This document shows positions 9,721 through 18,559 of a stretch of DNA of 64,000 nucleotides, piece by piece (position 1 is the first letter of the stretch; each line of letters begins with the position of its first letter). Both the position numbers and the translations under genes were made by a program. Where the stretch lies: positions 1 through 64,000 of the forward strand of contig DATAOC010000019.1 of the NCBI GenBank assembly GCA_036265915.1, written 5' to 3'. A model generated the notes under the pieces. That model ran no database searches, was not told the DNA's origin, and saw only the letters and a program-made list of their open reading frames with translations. Origin of the DNA: AR12 sp036265915. GTDB lineage: Bacteria > Methylomirabilota > Methylomirabilia > Rokubacteriales > CSP1-6.

Positions 9721-10160
9721 TCGGCCATGTGAATCTGATGCTGCGCGGCGATGTCCGGTACCTTCGAGAGATCGCGCGACAGATCCTTCACGTCCCGGTC
9801 CAGCTCGCGGAAGAAGGCCTCGGCGTGGGCGGGCGCGTCGAAGATCAACGTCCGCGCGGGTGGTGTCGACGCTCCCTCGAACCCGTGCAGCGTTCCGGCG
9901 GGCAGGTACACGAAGTCGCCTCTCGCGAGCGTCTGTTCCTCGCCGTCCACCAGGAACCGGATGTTGCCCTCGAGGATGTAGTAGGCCTCGTCCCACGGGT
10001 GGTGGTGCGGCGGAGCTCCCGCCCGTTCCGGCACCTCCACTTCCATCAGCGACCAGGACCGATCCGTCTTGTCTGCGCCGCAGAGGAACCGCAGGCCGGT
10101 TCCGAGCACGTTCAGCGTCTCGCCGTCGCCGTGTCTCACGAGCACGCGCGTCTTGCTCAC
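9705..10160 (-). CDS. Cupin-domain protein
   Basis: A 151-residue single-domain protein with the cupin motif 1 pattern HHHPWDEAYYILEG followed by motif 2 (LARGDFVYLPAGTLHGFEG), giving the usual His/His/Glu/His metal site. Small cupins of this type act as dioxygenases, isomerases or ligand-binding proteins. It lies upstream-tail to the convergent amidohydrolase and shares strand with cysteine synthase, 117 bases away. No specific substrate can be assigned. Confidence 0.8.
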   Translation of the reverse strand: MSKTRVLVRHGDGETLNVLGTGLRFLCGADKTDRSWSLMEVEVPERAGAPPHHHPWDEAYYILEGNIRFLVDGEEQTLARGDFVYLPAGTLHGFEGASTPPARTLIFDAPAHAEAFFRELDRDVKDLSRDLSKVPDIAAQHQIHMADHAAR

Positions 10161-10277
10161 CTCGACTCCCTTCTGTCTCGGGCGCGCGAGCGGTCCGCCG
10201 CTCGGTGGCCGAATACAATCTCGGCGTACCGCTCGGCCGCCGCTCTGTCAAGGCAGCGACACGGCGCGACCGCCGCG

Positions 10278-11357
10278 TCAGCTCGGCATCTGACAGTTCG
10301 GCGTGGACTTCATGATGGCAATCTCGTCGTCGTCCATTCCCTCGACGATGCCGTCGAACAAGGGCGTCGACAGATACCGCTCGCCGGTGTCCGGCAGCAT
10401 GGCGAGCAGGACCGACCCCGCCGGCGCCGTCTGCGCGACGTGCATGGCGACGGCGAAGGTGGCGCCACCGGAAATCCCGGTGAAGATGCCCTCGCGCTGG
10501 GCGAGCTTCCGCGACCATTCGATGGCGACGGCTCCGGGCATCGGGATGAGCTCGTCGATGACCTTCTTGTCGATGGCCTCCTGCAGCACCCAGGGGATGA
10601 AGTCCGGCGTCCACCCCTGAATGGGATGCGGCTCGAAGGCCGGATGGCCCTCGGCAGGCTCGTGCGCCTCGTTCCGCTTCTGCGGCTTGCCGCTGCTGAT
10701 GAGCGCGGCATTTGCGGGCTCGCTCACCACGAACTTGACGGTCGGACGCTGCGCTTTCAGAACGCGGCCCACGCCGGTCAGCGTGCCGCCCGTTCCGTAG
10801 CCGGTGATGAAGTAGTCGAGCCGCTTGCCGTCGAAGTCGGCGAGGATCTCGCGCGCCGTCGTCGACGCGTGGATGGCGGCGTTGGCCTCGGTCTCGAACT
10901 GACGGGCGAGGAACCATCCGTTCTTGTCGGCGAGCTCCTTGGCCTTCTGCACCATCCCGAAGCCTTTGAGCGCTCGGGGGGTGAGGATGACCTTCGCGCC
11001 GAGAAACCGCATCAGCTTGCGCCGCTCGACCGAGAAGCTGTCGGCCATCGTGACGACCAGCGGGTAACCCTTGGCGGCGCACACCATCGCCAGTCCGATG
11101 CCCGTGTTACCGCTCGTCGCCTCGACCACCGTCTGTCCGGGCTTCAGCGTGCCGTTGCGCTCGGCCGTCTCGATGATGCTGAGGGCGAGCCGGTCCTTCA
11201 CGGAGCCGGCCGGATTGAAGAACTCGGCCTTGACGTAGACGGTCACGTGCCGTGGCGCCAGCGTATTGATCCGTATACACGGAGTGTCGCCCACCGTGTC
11301 GAGCACGCTCTCGAACAGCCGCCCGCGGCCCTGGGTGCGTCGCTCCCCGTCTTTCAT
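10278..11357 (-). CDS. cysK: Cysteine synthase (PLP-dependent O-acetylserine sulfhydrylase family)
   Basis: A 359-residue fold-type II PLP enzyme. The PLP lysine is K54 in the NPAGSVKDR motif; the substrate loop TSGNTGIGLA and the phosphate-binding loop GTGGT are both present. It would make cysteine from O-acetylserine and sulfide. Compared with Escherichia coli CysK it carries an insertion of about 25 residues after the phosphate loop (around SGKPQKRNEAHEP) and a C-terminal tail ending NCQMPS. Such insertions are common in one bacterial CysK subgroup. The start is the only ATG ahead of the conserved N-terminus. Confidence 0.88.
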   Translation of the reverse strand: MKDGERRTQGRGRLFESVLDTVGDTPCIRINTLAPRHVTVYVKAEFFNPAGSVKDRLALSIIETAERNGTLKPGQTVVEATSGNTGIGLAMVCAAKGYPLVVTMADSFSVERRKLMRFLGAKVILTPRALKGFGMVQKAKELADKNGWFLARQFETEANAAIHASTTAREILADFDGKRLDYFITGYGTGGTLTGVGRVLKAQRPTVKFVVSEPANAALISSGKPQKRNEAHEPAEGHPAFEPHPIQGWTPDFIPWVLQEAIDKKVIDELIPMPGAVAIEWSRKLAQREGIFTGISGGATFAVAMHVAQTAPAGSVLLAMLPDTGERYLSTPLFDGIVEGMDDDEIAIMKSTPNCQMPS

Positions 11358-11434
11358 GCCGTCTCCCTCTCGACGCGCTCGCGCTGCGTCGGTGTGCGCG
11401 TGTGGATCGATCGAATCGCTACTGTATCAAATGC

Positions 11435-12361
11435 TCACACGCCGTCGTGGCCGCTCGACCATCGCCGGCAGATGTGATGGGCGATCGCGATCGGCGCCGG
11501 CACCGACACCTGCGTCGGATCGTCAGGCCCGCCGGCGGCCCGCGTAACCATGTCCCGGATCTCGTCGCGCGAGAACCAGCGCGCCTCGGCGAGCTCCTCG
11601 GTATCCACGGTGATCTCCTCGCTGAGCGCCTCCGTGAGGAAGCCCATCATGAGGCTCGACGGAAACGGCCAGGGTTGCGCCGCCAGGTAGCGCACTCGCC
11701 CGCAGCGCACGCCCGCTTCCTCGCGCACCTCGCGACGCACGGCCTCCTCCGGCGTCTCCCCCGGCTCCACGAAGCCGGCGAGGCACGAGAATCTCGCGCC
11801 GGGGCGCCGTCGGTTGCGGCCGAGCAGCGCCCGTTCGCCGCGGATGGCGAGCATGATCACGACGGGATCCGTGCGCGGGAAGTGCGAGGCCCGGCACGCC
11901 GGGCACTGCCGCTTCCAGCCCGCCGACGCCATCGTGGTCGGCGACCCGCACTGGGCGCAGAAGCGGTGTCGCGCGTGCCAGTCGAGCAGGGAGCGCGCCT
12001 CGGCGAGAATGGCCGCCTCGCCGGGGGCGATCGTGGGCGCGAGCGCGCGCACGTCGATCAGTTCCGTGTCGACGTCGGGCGCGACCTTCGCTCCCGCCGC
12101 ATCGATCGCGAAGTGCGCGCGGCCGTCGCCGAGGCCGAGAAAGACCAGAGGCGCGCCGCCGTCGATCTGCTCGCGCCAGTCGGCGACGGGCTGCCAGTCC
12201 AGCGCCGGGACGGCCGTGCTGCGCGTGTAGGGCTTCAGCTCGCGCAGCGCGAGCAGGCGCGTCTGCGGGTCGGCGAGAAGGGTCGCGATCCAGCCGCCGT
12301 CGTCGCGGCGCTCGCTGGCCCGATCCAGCGGGTTGCCGCCGAAGCAATAGACGTCTTCCAC
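11435..12361 (-). CDS. nudC: NADH pyrophosphatase / RNA-decapping Nudix hydrolase
   Basis: A 308-residue protein with a four-cysteine zinc ribbon (C135, C138, C153, C156), a complete Nudix box at about residues 196-218 (GFVEPGE then REVREEAGV) and the NudC-specific QPWPFPSS motif right after it. It hydrolyses NADH, and NAD-capped RNA, to NMNH plus AMP. I chose the GTG at 12361, whose bases overlap the TAG stop of the preceding Gfo/Idh gene (TAGTG), indicating translational coupling and making this the last gene of a four-gene operon. Confidence 0.87.
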   Translation of the reverse strand: MEDVYCFGGNPLDRASERRDDGGWIATLLADPQTRLLALRELKPYTRSTAVPALDWQPVADWREQIDGGAPLVFLGLGDGRAHFAIDAAGAKVAPDVDTELIDVRALAPTIAPGEAAILAEARSLLDWHARHRFCAQCGSPTTMASAGWKRQCPACRASHFPRTDPVVIMLAIRGERALLGRNRRRPGARFSCLAGFVEPGETPEEAVRREVREEAGVRCGRVRYLAAQPWPFPSSLMMGFLTEALSEEITVDTEELAEARWFSRDEIRDMVTRAAGGPDDPTQVSVPAPIAIAHHICRRWSSGHDGV

Positions 12362-13458
12362 TACGTATCGAGCGTGACCGACCGGCCCATGGCGGACGAC
12401 CGCTCGATCGCGTCGATGAGCCTGTGGCGCCGGACGGCGAGGTTGAAGTCGACGTCGAAGACGCCGCCGCGCAGCGCCTCGGCGGCGCGCGCGTAGGCCT
12501 GGGCGACGTTGTACGGCGGGCCGGTCGGGATGCCTGCCGGCGCGACCCTGTGCTTGGAGGGAACGGGCATCGGCGCCACCGGCTCTTTCCCCTTCCCCCC
12601 GTGCACCTGGCTCGGCCCGATGTTGAACGAGCCGTCGGCGCGAACGATCAACGTGCCCTCGCGGCCGTAGATCTCCATGCGGTTGCCGCCCGGGCAGGGA
12701 ACGGCGGCCACGTTCACCGTGACCTCGGCGCCGCCGACCGTCCGCCCGATCACGCCGATGCTGTCCGGCGCATCGACCGGTACCGGCTTGCCTTCGAGCG
12801 TTCGCCACTCGGGAATCCGCGTCGCCACGCGCGCCGAGATCTCCGCGAACTCGCCGAGAACCGCGCACAGCGCGTCGATGGCGTGCCCCCCGGCGATCGT
12901 GAGCGTGTTGGCGCCGTTGGCGCGGGCGCCTTGCCAGATCCGGCCGGGACCACGCTGCAGCACGGCCTGGGCAGACGTCGTGAGGCTGGCGGTGAGGACC
13001 TCACCGATGTAGCCGCCCTCGATGAGCTCGCGCGCGTAAAGGATCGCCGGGTCACTGCGCGCCTGCAGGCCGACGATCGTCGTCACCGAGCGCTGACGGG
13101 CGAGCGCGGCCATCTCTTCGGCTTCCGCCAGCGTCCGTCCGAGCGGCCACTCGCAGAACACCGCCTTGCCAGCCTGCAGCCCGGCCACGACCAGCTCCCG
13201 GTGTCCGGGAACGCGCACGCACACGACGATCAGGTCGATCTCCGGATGCGCGGCCATATCGCTGAACCGGTGGAAGGCGTGCTCGGCACCGAAGGCTGCG
13301 GCGGACGCCTTGGCCGTGTCCTCGTGCGCGGTGCAGACGGCCTTCAGCTCGTAGGCGGGCAGCGCCTTGAGAGCCGGCACGTGCGCATTCTGTCCCCAGC
13401 CGCTGCCCCCTTGCGTGACCGTGGCGCCGACGATCCCCACGCGGATGGTGCGCGTCAT
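12361..13458 (-). CDS. Gfo/Idh/MocA-family NAD(P)-dependent oxidoreductase
   Basis: A 365-residue protein. The N-terminal Rossmann region begins VGIVGATVTQGGSGWGQNAHVPALKAL, and the central EWPLGRTLAEAEEM segment corresponds to the catalytic EKP motif region of the family (here EWP instead of EKP, so the usual Lys is replaced by Trp). This is typical of a galactose 2-dehydrogenase/Gal80-like subgroup. The start overlaps the LLM gene stop by four bases (ATGA) and its stop overlaps the nudC start. Substrate unknown; probably a sugar-like or cyclic alcohol. Confidence 0.82.
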   Translation of the reverse strand: MTRTIRVGIVGATVTQGGSGWGQNAHVPALKALPAYELKAVCTAHEDTAKASAAAFGAEHAFHRFSDMAAHPEIDLIVVCVRVPGHRELVVAGLQAGKAVFCEWPLGRTLAEAEEMAALARQRSVTTIVGLQARSDPAILYARELIEGGYIGEVLTASLTTSAQAVLQRGPGRIWQGARANGANTLTIAGGHAIDALCAVLGEFAEISARVATRIPEWRTLEGKPVPVDAPDSIGVIGRTVGGAEVTVNVAAVPCPGGNRMEIYGREGTLIVRADGSFNIGPSQVHGGKGKEPVAPMPVPSKHRVAPAGIPTGPPYNVAQAYARAAEALRGGVFDVDFNLAVRRHRLIDAIERSSAMGRSVTLDT

Positions 13459-14678
13459 GGCTCGCTCGGATCGGGCAGGTTGCTGGACGAAGCGGCCAGC
13501 AGCGGCGACCTGGTGACGGTGAGCGCCTTGGCCGCGACCGGATTCTCCTTGATCTTCGTCATGACGGCGTCGCGCGCGCGGTTGAAGTACTCACGGTTGT
13601 TCGCAACGAACTCGCGCGACGCTCGCAACCGGGTGAGATAGCCGTTGATTTCCGGTACCACGTAGCGCGCAACCATGTCCCAGCTCCGCCGGGTGTTCTC
13701 CGGATTGGCCCAGTCGTGGACGAAGCCGACCACCGTCCCGAAGCCGCCCGAGATCTCGAGCACCGATTTGATGCGCGCCACGAGGTCGTCCGGCGTACCG
13801 ATCGTGGCCACGGCGCCGGGAGCAAAGGCCGTCTTGTCCACCGCCTCGTCGGGAGTCTTGAACGCACGCGCACCCGGTCGCTGAAGGGTCGCCGTGATGT
13901 ACTCGTTGTTGTGCCGGAACAGGCCGTCCCGCGCCTCGGCGCGAGCCTGGTCGCGACTCTCCGCGATGTGCCAGCTCATCAGCACACGCCAGTTCTTGCG
14001 ATCGACCGTCTGGCCGTGCTCGGCGGCCGCCGCCTCGGCAAAGCTCCACTGCGTTTGCAGTGCGTTCAGACCTTCCTCGGCCAGCGCCCCGATCGAGATG
14101 ATGCCGATGCCGTGCTTTCCGGCCAATGTCATGCCCGAGGGACTGATCTGGGAGGCGACCGCGAACGGCATGTCTTCCTGCAGCGGCAGCAGCTGCAGGG
14201 CGGCGTCCTGGAGCGTGAACCAGTCCGATCTCACGGTCAGGCGCTCGCCGCGCATCAGGCGGCGGATGACGCCGATGGCCTCGTCCTGCCGATCGCGCAG
14301 CAGCATCGGATCGATGCCGAGCGTGTGGGCGTCGGACGCCAGCGCGCCCGGCCCGGAGCCGAAGATGGCCCGTCCACCGGTCATGTAGTCGAGCTGCACC
14401 ATCCGCTGCGCGACGTTGTACGGGTGGTGATAGGGTAGCGAGACGACGCCCGTGGCCAGCTTGATGCGGCCCGTGCGCTGTCCCGCCGCGGCCAGGAACA
14501 TCTCCGGCGAGGCGATCATCTCCCAGCCGCTCGAATGATGCTCGCCGCACCAGAACTCGTCGTACCCCAGCGTGTCGAGATGCTCGACGAGCTCGAGATC
14601 GCGGAGGAATTGCAGCATCGGATGCTCACCGATCGGATGGTGAGGGGCGAGGAAGGCGCCGAAACCTAGACGGGACAT
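13455..14678 (-). CDS. LLM-class flavin-dependent monooxygenase (bacterial luciferase-like)
   Basis: A 407-residue TIM-barrel protein with typical LLM features: the N-terminal strand FGAFLAPHHPIGEHP, the EFWCGEHHSSGWE segment that contacts flavin, and LATGVVSLPYHHPYNVAQRMVQLDYMTGGR. It would use reduced FMN or F420 and oxygen. It is cotranscribed with a Baeyer-Villiger-type enzyme 28 bases upstream and overlaps the Gfo/Idh gene by four bases, suggesting a joint pathway for oxidising an alicyclic or aromatic compound. Confidence 0.85.
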   Translation of the reverse strand: MSRLGFGAFLAPHHPIGEHPMLQFLRDLELVEHLDTLGYDEFWCGEHHSSGWEMIASPEMFLAAAGQRTGRIKLATGVVSLPYHHPYNVAQRMVQLDYMTGGRAIFGSGPGALASDAHTLGIDPMLLRDRQDEAIGVIRRLMRGERLTVRSDWFTLQDAALQLLPLQEDMPFAVASQISPSGMTLAGKHGIGIISIGALAEEGLNALQTQWSFAEAAAAEHGQTVDRKNWRVLMSWHIAESRDQARAEARDGLFRHNNEYITATLQRPGARAFKTPDEAVDKTAFAPGAVATIGTPDDLVARIKSVLEISGGFGTVVGFVHDWANPENTRRSWDMVARYVVPEINGYLTRLRASREFVANNREYFNRARDAVMTKIKENPVAAKALTVTRSPLLAASSSNLPDPSEP

Positions 14679-14706
14679 GGGCAGGTCTCCTGGTTCGTGA
14701 TGACGG

Positions 14707-16347
14707 CTACGCCAGCTCCAGCTCGCGGTAGCCGCCGGCGGCGACGCGGTCGCACCACTCGCGGTACTCCGGCGCGGTGCCGCTGTAGCGGGCGATGATG
14801 CGCACGCTCTTGCCGTCGACGTTCTGGTTCACGCCGGTCATCCAGGAATCCACCTCGTTGGCGAGCAGGCCCTCGCCCTTCTTCTTCACGAAGGCGGTCC
14901 AGTCCTCGACGGCGTCGCGGCGCGCATTCGCCACGCGCAAGTGATGGCGCTCGAGGTACGCGATGAGATCGCGGATCCATTCGACGTTGTATTCGATGCT
15001 GCGCGGGATATTGCCGAGCGCGGTGTGGGGACCCATGACCATGAAGAGGTTGGGGAACTCGTCGACCATGACGCCCATGAACGTCTCGAGGGCGGCCCGC
15101 CAGCGTTCCTTGAGGCTCCGGCCGCCGACGCCGCGAATGTCGATGCGATCGAGGCTGCCGGTGATGGCGTCGAAGCCGGTGGCGAAGACGATGAGGTCGA
15201 ACGGGAAGTCGCGCTCGCTCGTGCGGACACCGGTCGGCGTGATGCGTTCGATCGGGGTCTGCACGATGCTGACCAGCTCGACGTTCGGCTGATTGTAGAC
15301 CTCGTAGTAACCGCTCTCCTGCGGCACGCGGCGCGTGCCGAAGCCGTGATCCTTCGGGATCAGCAGCTCTGCGACCCGCGGATCCTTCACGCGCCGGCGA
15401 ATCTTGTCCGCCACGAACGCCGAGAAGAGCGCGTTCGCCTCGCGGTCGATCAGCACGTCGCGGAAGTTGCCGAGCCAGATGGCGAAGCCGGGTGACGAGT
15501 AGAGCGTCTCCCAGAACGCCTCGCGCTCCTGGGCGCTCACCTCGAAGGTGCCGCGCGGGTCGGTGGTGTGAACAAAGCAGGCGGCCGTCTCCCGGCAGCG
15601 CTCGAAGATCGCCGCATACCGGCTGCGGATCTCGTCCATCTCGGCCTTGGTGATGGGTCGATTGTGAAGCGGCGTGCACCAGTTCGGGCGGCGCTGGAAC
15701 ACCGTCAGGTGGCCCGCGGTCTTCGCAATCTCGGTGATGGCCTGCACCCCGGTGGCCCCGGTGCCGATGACGGCGACGCGCTTGCCCGCGAACGAGACCG
15801 GATGCTTCGGCCAGAGCCCCGTGTGGTACGCCTCGCCCCGGAAGTCGTCGACGCCCGGGATTCGCGGCAGCGTGGGAGCCGAGAGCGGGCCCACCGCGGT
15901 GACGAGATATCTCGAGCGGTAGCAGGCGCCGTCATCCAGCGCGATCTCCCATGCGTGACGCTCGTCGTCCCAGGTGGCGGCCTTCACGCGGCTCCGGAAC
16001 TGGATGTCCCGGCGCAGATCGAACTTGTCGGCGACGTAATTGAGATAGCGCTCGGTCTCCGGCTGCGCGGCGAAGTGCTCGGTCCAGTCCCATTCGTCCA
16101 GCAACGCCTGGCTGAACGAGTAACCGTAGGAGTAGCTCTCGGAGTCGAAGCGGCAGCCGGGGTAGCGGTTCCAGTACCAGGTCCCGCCGACGCCGGTGCC
16201 CGCCTCGAACACCCGAACGCGCTGCCCGATCTCGCGCAGCCGGTAGAGCTGATAGAGGCCCGAGATCCCGGCGCCGATGACGACCGTGTCGAAGTCGAGG
16301 CCGGGAGCGGCCTGCGCGCGGGCCTGCTGCTCGGATAGGGTCGGCAT
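14707..16347 (-). CDS. Flavin-containing monooxygenase, Baeyer-Villiger type
   Basis: A 546-residue two-dinucleotide-domain protein. The FAD motif GAGISG is at residues 25-30, the NADPH motif GTGATG lies near 195, and the Baeyer-Villiger fingerprint F-x-G-x3-H-T-x2-W-P is at 169-180. A WYWN / RFDSESYSY segment typical of cyclohexanone-monooxygenase-like enzymes follows the FAD motif. These enzymes insert oxygen next to a ketone, forming esters or lactones, using NADPH and oxygen. First gene of the operon with the LLM, Gfo/Idh and nudC genes. It is divergent from the AlkB-like gene. Confidence 0.9.
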   Translation of the reverse strand: MPTLSEQQARAQAAPGLDFDTVVIGAGISGLYQLYRLREIGQRVRVFEAGTGVGGTWYWNRYPGCRFDSESYSYGYSFSQALLDEWDWTEHFAAQPETERYLNYVADKFDLRRDIQFRSRVKAATWDDERHAWEIALDDGACYRSRYLVTAVGPLSAPTLPRIPGVDDFRGEAYHTGLWPKHPVSFAGKRVAVIGTGATGVQAITEIAKTAGHLTVFQRRPNWCTPLHNRPITKAEMDEIRSRYAAIFERCRETAACFVHTTDPRGTFEVSAQEREAFWETLYSSPGFAIWLGNFRDVLIDREANALFSAFVADKIRRRVKDPRVAELLIPKDHGFGTRRVPQESGYYEVYNQPNVELVSIVQTPIERITPTGVRTSERDFPFDLIVFATGFDAITGSLDRIDIRGVGGRSLKERWRAALETFMGVMVDEFPNLFMVMGPHTALGNIPRSIEYNVEWIRDLIAYLERHHLRVANARRDAVEDWTAFVKKKGEGLLANEVDSWMTGVNQNVDGKSVRIIARYSGTAPEYREWCDRVAAGGYRELELA

Positions 16348-16397
16348 CGACGGTATCGTACACTCAGGGTACCGCGAGCGGATCTCGGCTGAAAGTC

Positions 16398-16994
16398 ATG
16401 TCCCAGCTATCACTCTTCGCGCCGCAAGGAAGCGAGACAGTCTTCGTGGACGACGCACGCGGCCGCGTCGTCTACACACCCGACTTCGTGCCCGCAGACG
16501 TCGCCCGCGCCTGGTTCGACGAGCTGCGCGACGGCGTCGCGTGGGAGGCGCAGCGGCGGCGGATGTACGACCGCGAGGTGGACGTGCCGCGGCTCGTCGG
16601 CCACTTCCGGCTGGGGCCCCAGGCGACGCCCGCGCCGGACGTGATCCGCGCCGCCGCGCGCCGGGTCGTGGCGGCCACCGGTGTTGCCTTCACCAGCGTC
16701 GGGCTCAACTTCTACCGCGACGGCCGGGACAGCGTGGCCCCGCACAACGACCATCTGGACGAGATCGCACCGGGGTGCCCGATCGTGCTGCTGTCCCTGG
16801 GCGCCACGCGTCGCATGACGATCCGCGCGAAGGCGGCGCCCCGGCGCGTCTTGCATGTCGACCTCGCCGCCGGAAGCCTCCTCCTGATGAGCTACGAGAC
16901 GCAGCTTCACTACACGCACGGCGTGCCGAAGACCGCCGAGCGCGTGGGTCCGCGCATCAGCCTGGCGTTCCGGGTGCGGCCGGCAGTCGACTAG
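16398..16994 (+). CDS. AlkB-like 2-oxoglutarate/Fe(II)-dependent oxygenase
   Basis: A 198-residue protein of AlkB-homologue size. The iron triad is visible as H116-x-D118 (APHNDH) and H174 (YTHGVPK), and the 2-oxoglutarate-binding Arg is in GPRISLAFR near the C-terminus. A nearby LGATRRM strand and NFYRDGRD turn match the AlkB jelly-roll. It probably removes alkyl lesions from nucleic acid bases by oxidative demethylation. It stands alone, divergent from the monooxygenase operon and convergent with the small gene at 17008. Confidence 0.85.
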   Translation: MSQLSLFAPQGSETVFVDDARGRVVYTPDFVPADVARAWFDELRDGVAWEAQRRRMYDREVDVPRLVGHFRLGPQATPAPDVIRAAARRVVAATGVAFTSVGLNFYRDGRDSVAPHNDHLDEIAPGCPIVLLSLGATRRMTIRAKAAPRRVLHVDLAAGSLLLMSYETQLHYTHGVPKTAERVGPRISLAFRVRPAVD

Positions 16995-17007
16995 GGCAGA
17001 CGCCGCG

Positions 17008-17406
17008 TCAGTTCACCGCGGCCGCGGCGCGCAGCCGCCGCACCGTGTACACCTCGTGACCGAGGCGGTCGAGTCGCGTGCCGAAGTCGATCTCGCACAG
17101 CTTGTCGAGCGCGGCGGCGAGCTGCTGGCGGCCGGCGTCGTCGAGTTGCCGGGCGACCTCGCTGAGCAGCCCGTCCGCATCCACGAGGGCGTGCGCTTCG
17201 AAGATCGCCATGTCGAGGTCACCGGTCAGATCTTCGACCGCCGCACCCAGCGGCTTCGCGCAGTCGTTCCGTCCCTCGTCGTCCTGCCACGGACGTCGGG
17301 ACCCGGGACCACGGGCCATGCTGCCGTGCAGCAGCCGAAGCTCGACGGTCGCCTCTTCGACCGCGTCGACCCATTCGACGATCCGCGAGCCCAGCGGCGA
17401 CGCCAT
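17008..17406 (-). CDS. Hypothetical small protein
   Basis: A 132-residue helical, acidic protein. I chose ATG 17406 because GGGAG is six bases upstream; an in-frame start 78 bases earlier is less convincing. The sequence contains repeated hydrophobic helices (EEATVELRLLHGSMARG, DMAIFEAHALVDADGLLSEVARQL) without cysteine clusters or known motifs. I do not recognise a family. It sits between the AlkB-like gene and the SRPBCC gene on the same strand as the latter. Confidence 0.45.
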   Translation of the reverse strand: MASPLGSRIVEWVDAVEEATVELRLLHGSMARGPGSRRPWQDDEGRNDCAKPLGAAVEDLTGDLDMAIFEAHALVDADGLLSEVARQLDDAGRQQLAAALDKLCEIDFGTRLDRLGHEVYTVRRLRAAAAVN

Positions 17407-17568
17407 GCCGATCTCCCAGGACAGCGGTGCCGGCGGGACGTCCGCCAGACCTCGATCATGCACGAGCCCCCCGGGGCGGGCCAAGCTCTACCGCCGCCGC
17501 AGTCCGCGATCGACCCGGCGGCGCTGCGCATCGTGGCACGTGGCGGTGCCTTCCCCGCAGCCCTGCCC

Positions 17569-18015
17569 TCAGTCCGGAATCTCGGGTTCGACGAGCTGTG
17601 CGAGGAGGGTGAGCGACTCCTGCCAGCCGAGGTAACACGCCTCCGGTGGGATGGCCTGCGGGATTCCTTCCTGCACGACGTTCAGCTCGGTGCCGACCGA
17701 CACCTTCTTGAGGGATATCGTCGTCTGCATCTCTCCGGGGAGATTGGCGTCGTCGAAGGCGTCCGTGTGGCGAATGCGCTCGTCGGGCACCAGCTCGAGA
17801 TAGGTGCCGCCGAAGGAGTGGTGGTGACCGGTGGTGAAGTTCGTGAAGGACATCTTGTAGGTGCCACCGACTTTCGCCTCGACGTGGTGCACCTTGCCCG
17901 TGAAGCCGTGGGGGGGAAGCCATTTGGCCATCGCATCCGCATCGAGGAACGCTCGGTAGACCTTCTCCGGCGTCGCTCGGAGCACTCGGTGAAGCCGGAC
18001 GGTGCCGGTCGACAT
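17569..18015 (-). CDS. SRPBCC / AHSA1-type protein
   Basis: A 148-residue START-like (SRPBCC) protein beginning VRLHRVLRATPEKVYRAFLDADAMAKWLPP, the standard AHSA1 N-terminal pattern, with the later EPGGTYKM-like VGGTYKMSF strand and a C-terminal helix starting GWQESLTLLAQL. I chose ATG 18015, which has GGAGA upstream in place of a longer frame with a basic unmatched leader. Proteins of this group bind small hydrophobic ligands or act in stress responses. The role here is open. Confidence 0.8.
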   Translation of the reverse strand: MSTGTVRLHRVLRATPEKVYRAFLDADAMAKWLPPHGFTGKVHHVEAKVGGTYKMSFTNFTTGHHHSFGGTYLELVPDERIRHTDAFDDANLPGEMQTTISLKKVSVGTELNVVQEGIPQAIPPEACYLGWQESLTLLAQLVEPEIPD

Positions 18016-18125
18016 GATCGCTTCTCCTTCGCTATGCGCCCGGACGGCGCGCGATCGATATAGACGCCGATGTGCTCGACGTCGTGCACGGCGTGCGGGC
18101 CAGTGCACAGCTTACAGCGCGATCG

Positions 18126-18410
18126 TCACTTCACGAACGTCAGCCACGCCTCGTAACAGCAGTCATGGAACCAGAACGACACATTGTGGCGCACGATCAC
18201 CCGGAGCAAGAGGTCGCCGTGTGAGATCGGGTCGCCGCAGCCGTCACACGGCTCGTTGCTCCCGCGAAAAGCCTGAACCCGGTCCGCCGTCGGTCGCGGC
18301 AGGCCGCCGCGCAGCGCCTTGTCGAATGTCCTGGCCGTCCGATGTTCTGGGTGCACTGTTTTGCGCCCGTGTCGGCGCTGCACGCGACATGCCACCGCGC
18401 ACGACTGCAT
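18126..18410 (-). CDS. Small Cys-containing putative zinc-binding protein (second copy)
   Basis: About 94 residues, chosen from ATG 18410 with AGGTGG seven bases upstream; earlier starts are possible. The C-terminal half has C-x2-C-G-x2-I-x2-G, then a beta-rich stretch and C-C-Y-x-A-W. The order and spacing match the protein at 3924-4262, with the CxxC followed about 25 residues later by Cys-aromatic-x-Ala-Trp. This supports a genuine small family, perhaps zinc-binding. Function unknown. Confidence 0.5.
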   Translation of the reverse strand: MQSCAVACRVQRRHGRKTVHPEHRTARTFDKALRGGLPRPTADRVQAFRGSNEPCDGCGDPISHGDLLLRVIVRHNVSFWFHDCCYEAWLTFVK

Positions 18411-18559
18411 GCGGCCACCTGGTCGCTTGCTGAGCGGGCGGTTCGGGACTAGCATCGCGGCACGCAAAGAACCACCATATCGTGACCGCCGTGTCTCTCG
18501 AGACTGGGACTGGGACTCTGTGAAGCGCCCGTGAACGCTCGAACCAGAGGAGGGCCTCG

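Noticed and set aside
8089..11082. Very long open frame (997 codons) opposite the amidohydrolase, cupin and cysteine synthase genes
   Set aside because: It is Arg/His/Ala-rich, lacks domain motifs and lies antisense to well-supported genes; such frames arise from high GC.
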